A DNA stretch of 64,000 bases, taken from Arthrobacter sp. NtRootA1 (GTDB lineage Bacteria > Actinomycetota > Actinomycetes > Actinomycetales > Micrococcaceae). The translations under genes were made by a program, and so were the position numbers. The stretch spans positions 2,728,001 through 2,792,000 of the forward strand of contig NZ_AP024630.1 of the NCBI RefSeq assembly GCF_019976975.1, in the 5' to 3' direction. The notes beneath the pieces are model-generated. The model was given only the letters and a program-made list of their open reading frames with translations. It searched no databases and was not told the origin of the DNA. Numbering within the stretch: position 1 is the first letter of the stretch; every line of letters starts with the position of its first letter. Positions 1 to 7,992 of the stretch are shown here, piece after piece.

Positions 1-842
1 GCGATGGGATGGCGGACCGTGGGTGCGAACCGGCCTTGCAGGAAGCCGTTGGGATCGGTCAGCTCGACGTCGGCCGCCCGGCTGGCTTCCCACGGCAAGT
101 ACTGCTTCAGGATGGTCTTGGACGCTTCCAAGTGTTCCCCGGGAGTCAGGCCCTTCCAGCAATCCATCGGGCCGCCCGGAATGCCCTCAAAGACCATGAT
201 TTCGCACGGACCTGTGGTGGTGAGGGCCGGGAAGGCAAAGTACTCGCCCACCCCTGGAATCAGGTTGAAGGAAACTGCCGAGTGTTCTGCCCTGGGTTCC
301 ATTCCAGTGACGTACGTCAACGCCAAGGCACGTTGGGGTGCGTCATAGGTGCTGCGCTGGGCATCGCGGGTGAAGAGCTGCGCAATTTCGCCCTTGCCTG
401 CCGCCACAATCACCAGATCGGAGTTAAGGGAGTAGCGTTCCAGTTCCTCCACACCGGCGTCCTCAAACACCAGCTCGCCTCCCTGCGCCACGAACTCTTC
501 CATGAACCTCGGGAACTTGACCCGCTGATCGATGGACTTGGCCGGGTTATCCAGGCGCGATGCCCAGCTGATGGCCTTCTCACCAAGAACTTCCGGATGG
601 GGGATCGTAAACGATATTCCGTCCACGGTGGGAGCTTCAGGCCAGAAGTCCAACCCGAGCGCCCTCTCGTGCTCAAGGGCATCGTGGAAGATGCATTGGC
701 TGGAGGAGACCTTTCCCTCGTGGATTTCTTCGGCGGTGCGGTTGGAGATGGTGGTGACCGCAAATCCTGCTTTGAGCAAGCCGATGCCAAGTTGCAGGCC
801 CGATTGCCCTGCTCCGACGATGGTGATGTGGCGCTGTGTCAT
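1..842 (-). CDS. StyA-like FAD monooxygenase (partial)
   Basis: Reads ATG at 842 leftward and runs off the window edge, so about 280 N-terminal residues of an expected 410-430 are visible. The start MTQRHITIVGAGQSG carries the GxGxxG FAD-binding motif. The body resembles the styrene/indole monooxygenase (StyA) family, which epoxidises aromatic alkenes or indole using FADH2 from a separate reductase. The ATG overlaps the stop of the upstream mini-ORF as ATGA, which implies translational coupling. It is downstream of an SDR gene in the same direction, and a flavin reductase lies about 5 kb away. The family call is fairly secure; the substrate is unknown. Confidence 0.8.
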   Translation of the reverse strand, partial: MTQRHITIVGAGQSGLQLGIGLLKAGFAVTTISNRTAEEIHEGKVSSSQCIFHDALEHERALGLDFWPEAPTVDGISFTIPHPEVLGEKAISWASRLDNPAKSIDQRVKFPRFMEEFVAQGGELVFEDAGVEELERYSLNSDLVIVAAGKGEIAQLFTRDAQRSTYDAPQRALALTYVTGMEPRAEHSAVSFNLIPGVGEYFAFPALTTTGPCEIMVFEGIPGGPMDCWKGLTPGEHLEASKTILKQYLPWEASRAADVELTDPNGFLQGRFAPTVRHPI

Positions 843-979
843 AGTGTTGACCTTGTCTTTCTGCTGTCTCTGCATCCGTAAATGATGGGGGAAGATATTT
901 GGCCGGGCCTCGGCGTTCGTTCGGGATGGGTTTGTTCCCAGCCGGGAAGGCCGATGTGCACGAGCTTGATGTCATTCAT
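839..979 (-). CDS. 46-aa mini-protein upstream of StyA-like gene
   Basis: A 46-residue ORF fills the gap between the SDR gene and the StyA-like gene. It starts at ATG 979, six bases after a good AGAGGTG ribosome-binding site that overlaps the SDR stop, and its TGA overlaps the next ATG. The N-terminal half (M-x-D-I-KLVH ... WEQTHPE ... PRP) matches a second mini-ORF at 1873-1959. Paralogy, ribosome-binding site and coupling argue for real translation. No signal peptide or membrane segment is visible. I recognise no family; an accessory role for the monooxygenase or dehydrogenase is only inference. Confidence 0.6.
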   Translation of the reverse strand: MNDIKLVHIGLPGWEQTHPERTPRPGQISSPIIYGCRDSRKTRSTL

Positions 980-985
980 GTGTCG

Positions 986-1780
986 TCACCTCTTTTCAGC
1001 GGCGAGTAATGGGATGGCTTCTTCGGCGCGCTCGGGCCCCAAAGCGGAGTAGCCGCCGTCGACTGCCCAATCAGCTCCTGTCACGAAGCTTGCGGCGTCG
1101 CTGGCGAGGAAAGCGACCACGGCTCCGATCTCCTCTGGCCGTCCCACCCGCTTCAGGGCATGGAACGGGGCTGCTACGGAGTCTGTCTTGTCAATGTCGC
1201 CGCCGGACAGGGTGTCCATGATGTTGCTCCACACCCACCCAGGGCTGACCGAATTGACGCGAATGCCATCGTCGGCAAGATCTACGGCCATGCTCCGGGT
1301 CAGCTGGACCAAGGCGGCCTTGCCCGCAGGGTAGAGCCAGCGGCCTGTCTGGGCAACGGAACTCGAAATCGAGGTGAAGTTGATGATGGCCCCGCGCTGG
1401 GATGCCTTGAGGTAAGGGCGTGCCGCGTTGCTTGCCATGACGGCGCTCACCACGTTGATGTTCAGTGCCTGCAGCCAATCGTTCCTGTCCGAAGCCGCAC
1501 CTTCATCTTTGTAGGTGCAGGCCAGATTGACGAGGATGTCGATACCTCCATGCGAGGCTGCCGTGTCGTTCATGAGCCGGGCTACTGCTGCATCATCTGT
1601 GATGTCAGTGAGCGAAAAGCTGATGTCGCTTCCCAACGCGTGGAGCTGCGCGCCGCCGTCGGCGTCGATGTCGGCGACCACAACGGTGGCACCGGCATCG
1701 CGCAACGCTACGGCGACGCCTTGGCCGATCTTGGTGGCGCCGCCGGTGATGACTGCGGTCTTGCCCGAGAGTGCTGACAT
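986..1780 (-). CDS. short-chain dehydrogenase/reductase (SDR)
   Basis: 264 aa, classical SDR length. The N-terminus has the Rossmann motif TGGATKIG, followed by an NLAC variant of the NNAG motif. The catalytic Ser lies in FTSISSS, YPAGK supplies Tyr and Lys, and DGGYSALGPE lies near the C-terminus. ATG 1780 was chosen because it begins just before the Rossmann strand and has GAAAGG upstream. SDRs beside StyA-like monooxygenases can oxidise dihydrodiols, as proposed for IifB in indole degradation, so a role one step after the monooxygenase is plausible. The gene lies between the two mini-ORFs, in one apparent operon. Confidence 0.85.
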   Translation of the reverse strand: MSALSGKTAVITGGATKIGQGVAVALRDAGATVVVADIDADGGAQLHALGSDISFSLTDITDDAAVARLMNDTAASHGGIDILVNLACTYKDEGAASDRNDWLQALNINVVSAVMASNAARPYLKASQRGAIINFTSISSSVAQTGRWLYPAGKAALVQLTRSMAVDLADDGIRVNSVSPGWVWSNIMDTLSGGDIDKTDSVAAPFHALKRVGRPEEIGAVVAFLASDAASFVTGADWAVDGGYSALGPERAEEAIPLLAAEKR

Positions 1781-1872
1781 GGCCAAACCTTTCGTAGTGA
1801 ATCGGTGAGGTGGAAAGTGTCTTATGTACGCATTGACGCTCGTCGCTGCCGACGGACGGCCTATTTCACTGC

Positions 1873-1959
1873 CTATTTGACAGTGGGCCTCGGCGCGGGC
1901 TTCGGATGAGTCCGTTCCCACTCGATTCGGCGGTCATGCACCAGCTTCACGTTCTTCAT
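1873..1959 (-). CDS. 28-aa mini-protein upstream of SDR
   Basis: A 28-residue ORF from ATG 1959, preceded by GGAAGGGGTGA as ribosome-binding site and ending in TAG. Shared with the mini-ORF at 839-979 are the M-x-x-[VI]-KLVH start, a WE pair, a THP triplet and a PRP triplet at matching spacing. It ends 92 bases before the SDR start and is the first reading frame after the divergent promoter region. It is basic and proline-rich at the end, with no membrane segment. I know of no matching family. Existence as a translated product is inferred from the ribosome-binding site and the paralogous pair. Confidence 0.55.
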   Translation of the reverse strand: MKNVKLVHDRRIEWERTHPKPAPRPTVK

Positions 1960-1998
1960 CTCTGCTCACCCCTTCCATCGGTTTCTTTGCTGCGTTTC

Positions 1999-2014
1999 TA
2001 TGACGTGCGTCATA
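1999..2014. promoter_or_regulatory. palindromic operator in divergent promoter
   Basis: TATGACG and CGTCATA form a perfect 7-bp dyad with a 2-bp spacer, midway between the divergent mini-ORF/SDR operon and the AraC-type gene. The symmetry suits a dimeric regulator; AraC proteins more often bind direct repeats, so the binding protein is open. Confidence 0.5.
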
Positions 2015-2111
2015 CTTGTTCTAAGAGTGACTCTATTCACAGGCAAAAAACGGGTCTATCCGCTTGGCGCAGGGCTCATCCAAAAAACGAAAACCGGGGA
2101 AGGAACGCGCA

Positions 2112-3134
2112 ATGGTGAGGATCCTTCCACGTGACGTCCTCAGGGGCCTGCCGACAGTGAGCACGACGGATGTCGATGACGCGCACCAGAAAATCGCTGA
2201 TTTGTTCTGCGGTCACGACCTCGTTCCGCAGACCCGGGGGACGTCCGTGGACATGAAGCTGCGCTCGTTGCACCGCGGTGATGTTGGCATCGAATTCCTG
2301 GACTATGGTGCGGACGTCCGGATCAGTCCGGAAGGACTGGAGAACTTCCATCTGATCCAGATTCCCCTTGCGGGCCACGCACACATGGAGGTGGGCTCAT
2401 CCTCGGTGGATTCGAGCCCCAAGACCGCGACAGTTCCTCCGATCGACCGTCCGTTCACCATGACGTGGGATCGCGGAACCCCGCATTTGATTGTCTACGT
2501 GAGCCGCCTCGCTCTTGCTTCTGTAGCAGCGCAACTCTATGGAGAGGATCCGCAGGGAAATGGTTTGCGGACCAAGGATCCCGGCGGCGATCCGGAGACG
2601 AGCGTGAAGCTCGGCTATGCGATGGACCTTACTGGCCCTGCCGGCCGGGCGTTCCTGAGGTCGGTCGTCGAACTCCACGACGACATGATCAGCCAGCAGG
2701 AAAGAACGGCTCCAACTTTCGTCCAGAAGCTTCTGGCGGACACGATGGTTTCCCGGCTGCTCTTGGCAATGAGTCCCGTGACGGAGGCTGACCACTCCAG
2801 TCCAGCTTCCGAAAGCCGCCTGATACGACAATTCCGGGAACTGCTGGAACGGCACGCCTCTGAGGAGCTGGGGGTTCCGGATATCGCAGAGAATCTGGGA
2901 GTGTCGGTGCGTACCCTGCAACTGGCCCTACGCTCCGAGGTGGGGGCAACGCCGTCGGAGTTGTTGAGGAGGGTGCGACTGGACCGGGCCCGGGAACTGC
3001 TTCTTGCTGCTGCCCCCGGACAGGAGACCATTGTTTCGATCGCAGAGCGCTGCGGTTTCTCCCATCAAGGGCGCTTCTCGGCGCTCTACCTTGACACGTT
3101 CGGCGAGCTGCCGTCGGAGAGCCTTCGCCGGTAG
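2112..3134 (+). CDS. AraC-family transcriptional regulator
   Basis: 340 aa, starting at ATG 2112 after GGGGAAGGA. Roughly the first 230 residues resemble the AraC-binding-like sensor domain (PF14525 type). The last 100 carry two helix-turn-helix motifs, including ELGVPDIAENLGVSVRTLQ and SIAERCGFSHQGRFSALY. It is divergent from the mini-ORF/SDR/StyA-like operon and is probably its activator, responding to an aromatic substrate or intermediate. A second regulator of the same architecture lies at 3745-4782. Confidence 0.88.
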   Translation: MVRILPRDVLRGLPTVSTTDVDDAHQKIADLFCGHDLVPQTRGTSVDMKLRSLHRGDVGIEFLDYGADVRISPEGLENFHLIQIPLAGHAHMEVGSSSVDSSPKTATVPPIDRPFTMTWDRGTPHLIVYVSRLALASVAAQLYGEDPQGNGLRTKDPGGDPETSVKLGYAMDLTGPAGRAFLRSVVELHDDMISQQERTAPTFVQKLLADTMVSRLLLAMSPVTEADHSSPASESRLIRQFRELLERHASEELGVPDIAENLGVSVRTLQLALRSEVGATPSELLRRVRLDRARELLLAAAPGQETIVSIAERCGFSHQGRFSALYLDTFGELPSESLRR

Positions 3135-3159
3135 CCTCGCTATCCGATATCGAGCTATT

Positions 3160-3640
3160 CGCTATTCGCTTGGTCGAAGTCTGTCCAATTGGTCAACGTC
3201 AGCCAGCGAAGGGCGCGTACCGCGGTGGAGATCGGAGTGGTCGCCGCCCAGGCCTGGGGTGAACATGCCGTGGGATAGGGAAGCGCCTGAGGGTAGTCGG
3301 AGCGGCTGTAACCGCAAAACAATTCAGGCTACCGATGGTCGGTATGTTCGGCGGCCTCCATCAAAGCTGAAGCAAGGCGCTGGGCTTCCTCAACAAATCC
3401 ATAGCGCACCAACCCCGCGACAATCAGTGCATTATCGTGCTGCCACACGGAGCCGTTGTGCTAACTGACCGGATTGTAGGCACCCATGTCCGTGGCCAGG
3501 GTGATACGCCCCACCCGCTGGAAAGATGTCCCCGCTCTGCAAAGAGATACAGAACGCGGATCCTTCTACGAGTGTCACGGCACCCTGCCCAACAGGACCC
3601 GCCGCGTTATCTGCATTCCATCCGGCCACAGCAGGCTCCT
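3160..3640 (-). pseudogene. relic of glycogen debranching enzyme
   Basis: The minus strand contains recognisable C-terminal pieces of an amylo-alpha-1,6-glucosidase-type protein: ATDMGAYNPVS, HNGSVWQHDNALIVAGLVRY, then ELFCGYSR and PYPTACSPQAWAA. These pieces share one frame but are interrupted by two TAG codons, one where YHNG would be expected and one before PELFCGY. Upstream coding is out of frame and most of the gene is missing. It is a decayed fragment with no likely function, sitting between two AraC regulators. Confidence 0.7.
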
Positions 3641-3744
3641 TTGAAGTGCACCGCCTGTCACGTGATCTGAATCTCCGCCGGTACCGTAGAGCTTGCCAGA
3701 GCCCCCTGTAGCCGGGGCAACGTCAGTGCCTCCGCCTACTCACT

Positions 3745-4782
3745 TCACCGGAAGGCCGTAGCCGCCAAAGGACGCCCCCGCAATCTTTGGAGCGTTGCGG
3801 ACGGAGACTCCTTGTACTTTTCGCTGTAATACGCGGCAAACCGCCCAAGGTGGGAGAACCCGGCGTCGAAGGCTGCTTCGGCAACCGTTGCGGCGGCTGG
3901 ACCTGCCTGTCCCTCTAGAATCCGGCGTGCACGCGCCAGCCTCATATCGCGCAGGACGTGCGCGGGACTCTGGCCGACGTGTGCTTGGAAGGCATTATGC
4001 AGTTGCCTTGTGCTGATCCCGACGGCAGAGGCGACATCATCAATCCGGATGTTTGCCCCCAGGTTCTGCTCCAGGTAATTGCAAGCCAACTCAACGTACG
4101 CCGGAGCCCCCTTGTTGCCGGGCAAGGGAGCGAAAGCCGGCTCCAAAAAAGGAGCAAGCCCGGCGGACATTGTGGCAAGAAGAATATTCTCAAGCCAAGT
4201 CACGGACTCTCCGGGGAGGCCTTGGTCCAGCTGGCGGCAGGCTTCCAACCAGGTTTGCGACACCATGTTCGGATTGCTGAGCTGCAATGGAACGTCGCTG
4301 GCAAGGGAAATGGGCTTGACCAGCACCCGGCCGGCCGTAGCAGCCAGATAGTTTTCCAGCACATCAGCGTCGACGCCGCCAACGAGGGCTCCGCGCAGTG
4401 GGTCCGGAACCATCTTGGTCTGATGATGCGAGCTCAAGGCGAACGGAGTATTCGCCACCCATTGGTTGCCGCAGGATTCCACGAGCATTGGACCCCTCGG
4501 GATGACGAGGAGCGCCCGGCGGCCCGACGCTGGACTGACAATGGTGACACCCGTACCGTACGAGACGAATACCAGGCTGATGGCACCCGCCACCAGGCCG
4601 TTGACGGTTCCGTCGATTCCGTGTCCCTGATGCGGAACCAGCAGATGCTCATCCGACGTCAGGCTGTTGACGGAGTCGCGGACAACTGCTGCCGAGGTGC
4701 TGCGGGTTAGCGCATGTGCTTCAAGGGGTCTATCCGCAGGCAACTGATGGGAGACAGCGTCGGCCGCTCCAGTTGAATCCAT
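3745..4782 (-). CDS. AraC-family transcriptional regulator
   Basis: 345 aa if started at ATG 4782, which follows GGGAAAGG. Frames further upstream (to 4878) add an unlikely tail. An N-terminal AraC-binding-like domain precedes a C-terminal double HTH (DDVASAVGISTRQLHNAF; VAEAAFDAGFSHLGRFAAYY). The last part is typical of the ~320-350 aa AraC regulators of aromatic catabolism. It lies 101 bases downstream of the luciferase-like monooxygenase, in the same direction, so it may be co-transcribed and autoregulated. Confidence 0.87.
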   Translation of the reverse strand: MDSTGAADAVSHQLPADRPLEAHALTRSTSAAVVRDSVNSLTSDEHLLVPHQGHGIDGTVNGLVAGAISLVFVSYGTGVTIVSPASGRRALLVIPRGPMLVESCGNQWVANTPFALSSHHQTKMVPDPLRGALVGGVDADVLENYLAATAGRVLVKPISLASDVPLQLSNPNMVSQTWLEACRQLDQGLPGESVTWLENILLATMSAGLAPFLEPAFAPLPGNKGAPAYVELACNYLEQNLGANIRIDDVASAVGISTRQLHNAFQAHVGQSPAHVLRDMRLARARRILEGQAGPAAATVAEAAFDAGFSHLGRFAAYYSEKYKESPSATLQRLRGRPLAATAFR

Positions 4783-4883
4783 GTAATGACCTTTCCCGGA
4801 AGGGAATCTTGATCCTGGTTGCACCGAGACCGCCTCTACCATCCGACGGATATATAGAGTGCTCTTGACGATAGTCATGCCTT

Positions 4884-5993
4884 CTATACATTGGCAAGTG
4901 CCGGTTCACGAACGCCCAGCTTCTCCAGGCGCGGGAGTACCTCCTGGGCGAAGTACTCAAGCTCGCCGGCGTAGTCGACAAACGCAAGGGTCATCCCGTC
5001 AAAACCGGCCTTGGCGAAACGGGCAATTTCTGCGGCTACTTCATCAGGTGTGCCAACGATCGGGCAAGAGCCATGGCCGGCGGCAAAACGCGACCGCATG
5101 GTAGCCAACATTTCTTTAGTGAAGGATTCCGCGTGCAGTCCCTGCAGGTTCATGAGGTAATCCACCGCACCCCAATCAGCATTCTCTTCTGCGTAATACG
5201 CCAGATAGTCCGCTGCCTCCTGATGGCTTGGCCGGCACACCACATGGCTGAGGGTCAGAACACCAACCTCACGTTGGTAATTCGCCATCGCCTGGCTTTT
5301 CACGGAGCGAACAATTTCTGCCCCGTCCTCGGGTCCGCCGACCACCGTGAAGACGAAATCCGAGTTCCTTCCAGCGAAGTTCCTGCCTTGCGTGGACGAA
5401 CCCGCATTGAGAATAGGAACTTTTCCACCGGCGGGCTTCGGCAATGCCTCAACATGCTTGAGCGAGAAGAACTTCCCGTCGAAATCAAAGATTTCTTCCT
5501 CTTGCCATGCCCGACGCACCACGTCCCACCACTCTTGGGCGAAACCGTAGCGATCGTCATGGGCCTCCGCCATATCTACGCCCATGGTTTCGTACTCGGG
5601 TTGATTCCAGCCAGCCACGATATTCAGCCCAGCGCGGCCGCCACCGATCGCATCAAGGGTGGCGATCTGCTTCGCCGTCACCAATGGGTGGTTGAACGCT
5701 GTGTGAACCGTTGAAAAGACAGAAATTTTTTCGGTGGCGGCCAGGAGCGCGGCGGCCCATGGGATGGGCTCGAGCACCGAACCATGAAAATTCGTATCGC
5801 CCTTGTAACCGATCCATCTCGCAATGGGCAGCAGGAAATCAATTCCTGCCTGGTCGGCTATGCGGGCCATCCGAAGGTTTTCCTCCCACGTAGCCCCCCA
5901 CCTTTCGGGGATCTTTGTGACGGCCAATCCGCCGGAACAATTTGCCGAGAATAGTCCGAGCTTGAAGTGGTCTTTTCTGTTCATGGGATGCAT
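4884..5993 (-). CDS. luciferase-like FMNH2-dependent monooxygenase
   Basis: 369 aa, start ATG 5993 after AAAGAGGA. The sequence fits the bacterial luciferase-like (LLM) TIM-barrel family, closest in style to the RutA/SfnG group: ARWIGYKGDTNFHGSVLEP, IATLDAIGGGRAGLNIVAGW, NAGSSTQGRNFAGRNSDFVF. These enzymes use reduced FMN and O2 to cleave C-S, C-N or ring bonds. The reductase gene lies 61 bases upstream in the same direction and probably supplies FMNH2. The substrate cannot be assigned; an organosulfur compound or N-heterocycle would fit the family. Confidence 0.85.
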   Translation of the reverse strand: MHPMNRKDHFKLGLFSANCSGGLAVTKIPERWGATWEENLRMARIADQAGIDFLLPIARWIGYKGDTNFHGSVLEPIPWAAALLAATEKISVFSTVHTAFNHPLVTAKQIATLDAIGGGRAGLNIVAGWNQPEYETMGVDMAEAHDDRYGFAQEWWDVVRRAWQEEEIFDFDGKFFSLKHVEALPKPAGGKVPILNAGSSTQGRNFAGRNSDFVFTVVGGPEDGAEIVRSVKSQAMANYQREVGVLTLSHVVCRPSHQEAADYLAYYAEENADWGAVDYLMNLQGLHAESFTKEMLATMRSRFAAGHGSCPIVGTPDEVAAEIARFAKAGFDGMTLAFVDYAGELEYFAQEVLPRLEKLGVREPALANV

Positions 5994-6054
5994 GATTCCT
6001 CTTTCGGGTCCAGTGTGAGTGTTGGTGATATACACGAGCCGTCAGGCCCTGGTT

Positions 6055-6570
6055 CTACGGTTTCCGCAAGTGCTGAAACAGAAGGGGCTCGAACGGCTCC
6101 GCTTGTGTAATGTGGTCCACTTGGCCGACCAGGATCATGTGGTCGCCGCCCTCATAGCGTGCCCATAGCCGGCAGTCGAGTCGCAGTCCCACGCCCGGCA
6201 AAGCGGGCGCGCCGGTAGATCCCACAAGAGGAGTGAGGCCTTCAAACTTGTCATTGCCGCGTTGGGCGAAGCGGGGGACGTAGTGCCCAAGATCCTTACC
6301 CAAAACGTGGATGGAAAAGTTATCTGTCGCCATCCAGGTCTCAAAGCTGGACGATGCTCTGTCCACACACCAGGAGACAAGGGCCGGATCCAGCGAGACG
6401 GAGGCGAAGCTGTTCATGACCATGCCGGCCCGTCGGTTGCCCGCCGCGGTTGTCACGACGCTGACGCCCGAGGGCCAATGCCGCATGACGGACCTCAGGT
6501 CCGGCGGAACCGCAGAGGGTTCCAGGTCTTTTGCTACAAACGGTTGCTGTTGGATGCTGTCAGTCAACAT
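6055..6570 (-). CDS. flavin reductase (HpaC-like)
   Basis: 171 aa from ATG 6570. The core SGVSVVTTAAGNRRAGMVMN-SFASVSLDPALVSWCVD and the C-terminal DHMILVGQVDHI region match the flavin reductase-like FMN-binding split-barrel family (PF01613). Such proteins use NAD(P)H to reduce free FMN or FAD for two-component monooxygenases. It is immediately upstream of the luciferase-like monooxygenase and may also feed the StyA-like enzyme. No other reductase is seen in this region. Confidence 0.87.
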   Translation of the reverse strand: MLTDSIQQQPFVAKDLEPSAVPPDLRSVMRHWPSGVSVVTTAAGNRRAGMVMNSFASVSLDPALVSWCVDRASSSFETWMATDNFSIHVLGKDLGHYVPRFAQRGNDKFEGLTPLVGSTGAPALPGVGLRLDCRLWARYEGGDHMILVGQVDHITQAEPFEPLLFQHLRKP

Positions 6571-6730
6571 CACGTGCCACCTCCAGTCAGTGTTACGAAC
6601 GTTCCACAATTCTGCGGACCGCAGGCTGACTGGACTATCCGTTCTTCGCTGACTTATGGCCGTTTTGCGCCAAATACCACTGCGCCGCAATCCCCAATCC
6701 TGGCGGGGAAAGTACGCGACGGGGCCTCTG

Positions 6731-6922
6731 TCACCGGAACACGCCGAGCTGGATGTTGACGGCAAGCACCACGGACGCCAGCGCGAGGATTCCCGCGCCT
6801 AGCTGTAGGAGGAAGCCGTCCTTTGAACGCCGCAGTCCTCTTGGCGCGGACCGTGGCATGAGGGAGACGGCGCTGAAGCTGGTCATCAGTGCTGCGGCGA
6901 TGATGACGCTCAAGCTAAGCAT
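6731..6922 (-). CDS. small two-helix membrane protein
   Basis: 63 aa if started at ATG 6922, ten bases after GGGAAGG; an upstream ATG at 7012 would add 30 unlikely residues. Two hydrophobic segments (LSVIIAAALMTSFSAVSLM and LGAGILALASVVLAVNIQL) flank a basic, positively charged linker. It has no recognised family. It lies upstream of the flavin reductase and downstream of a perfect palindrome at 7020-7040, so it could be the first gene of that transcription unit. Confidence 0.5.
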   Translation of the reverse strand: MLSLSVIIAAALMTSFSAVSLMPRSAPRGLRRSKDGFLLQLGAGILALASVVLAVNIQLGVFR

Positions 6923-7019
6923 GGCGTCATAACCTTCCCAGGCTTGGCTAAGTTCCAGGGCAAGACACGACGACGTTGTCGCATGGGGGCTGCCTTTCGC
7001 AGACGGATGCATCCAACAA

Positions 7020-7040
7020 TATCGTCAATTGTTGACGATA
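7020..7040. promoter_or_regulatory. perfect 9-bp inverted repeat, GntR-like operator
   Basis: TATCGTCAA and TTGACGATA are exact reverse complements separated by TTG. This style resembles operators of GntR/FCD-type regulators, but no such regulator is in the window. It lies just upstream of the small membrane protein gene. A half-site TTGACGATA recurs at 4864-4872 upstream of the AraC gene. Confidence 0.55.
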
Positions 7041-7280
7041 AACAAGCGTTTGCCCTACCCGTCGGTCATTGACGCCCAGATCGCATACGACGGTGGAGCG
7101 TGGTGGCGGCCGAGGCCTTTAAAGGCCACCGAGGCCGAACATCATCGTGTTGAGGAAACCCCTACCCATCGTGTGCACGCGTCGCTAGTCTGGCTCGCAG
7201 TGATGTCGATCCCGGGTAATCCCGATCGGCGTACGGTTGGAGGCGGCATCCGGGTTGCCTCACATGCGAAGGAGTACATT

Positions 7281-7892
7281 ATGGGAATCCTCTCCGTCGA
7301 CCTGTTCATCACCCTTGACGGCGTGTACCAAGGCCCGGGTGGACCTGATGAGGACCGTGAGGGCGGCTTCGAATTCGGCGGCTGGCAGGCGGCATATTCG
7401 GATGAGGAAACCGGCCAAGCGATCGTCGCGGGAATCAACCGCATGGATGCGCTGCTCTTGGGACGCAAAACCTACGACATCTTCGCGGGATACTGGCCCA
7501 ACCGCACCGATGACCCGATCGCCGACACCTTCAACGCCCTGCCGAAGTTCGTCGTCTCCCGCTCGCTGACGGATCCTGGCTGGGCGGGCACTACGGCGTT
7601 GTCCGAAGTGGCGGAAGTGGCTGCCCTGAAGGATCGGTTCGAGGACATCCACGTCATTGGCAGCGGCGAGCTCGTGCGGTCCTTGCTGAAGGTCGACGTC
7701 GTTGATCGATTGAACCTCTTCCTCTACCCCATCACGCTTGGAGCCGGAAAGAAGTTGTTCCCCGACGGTGCCGGCGTGCCGGCAGCGTTCCGGTTCGCGC
7801 AACCACCGCAGGGGTTCCCGACGGGCGCAGTGGCCCTTGCCTACGAGCGCGCGGGTGTGCCCGTTACGGGCATCGACATCGGCGAAGGGTAG
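7281..7892 (+). CDS. dihydrofolate reductase-family (RibD-C) protein
   Basis: 203 aa, start ATG 7281 after AAGGAG. MGILSVDLFITLDGVYQGPG, MDALLLGRKTYDIFAGYWP, KFVVSRSL and IHVIGSGELVRSLLKVDVVD with LFLYPITLGAGKKLF are the hallmarks of the RibD C-terminal/dihydrofolate reductase-like family. The fold binds NADPH. Many members are stand-alone reductases of unknown substrate, so a role in folate or riboflavin synthesis should not be assumed. It is monocistronic or loosely linked to the VOC genes that follow. Confidence 0.85.
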   Translation: MGILSVDLFITLDGVYQGPGGPDEDREGGFEFGGWQAAYSDEETGQAIVAGINRMDALLLGRKTYDIFAGYWPNRTDDPIADTFNALPKFVVSRSLTDPGWAGTTALSEVAEVAALKDRFEDIHVIGSGELVRSLLKVDVVDRLNLFLYPITLGAGKKLFPDGAGVPAAFRFAQPPQGFPTGAVALAYERAGVPVTGIDIGEG

Positions 7893-7992
7893 CAAGGTTG
7901 CCGGCCGCCGTCGGGCATTGTGTGGTGGAACCCACGCGACTAGCCTCAGTCGGGGGACAAGTGGTTCCTCGCGATCCTGGAGGACTTGCAGA

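Noticed and set aside
9..881. Long plus-strand frame opposite the StyA-like gene
   Set aside because: No family resemblance; the minus strand encodes a clear FAD monooxygenase over the same bases.
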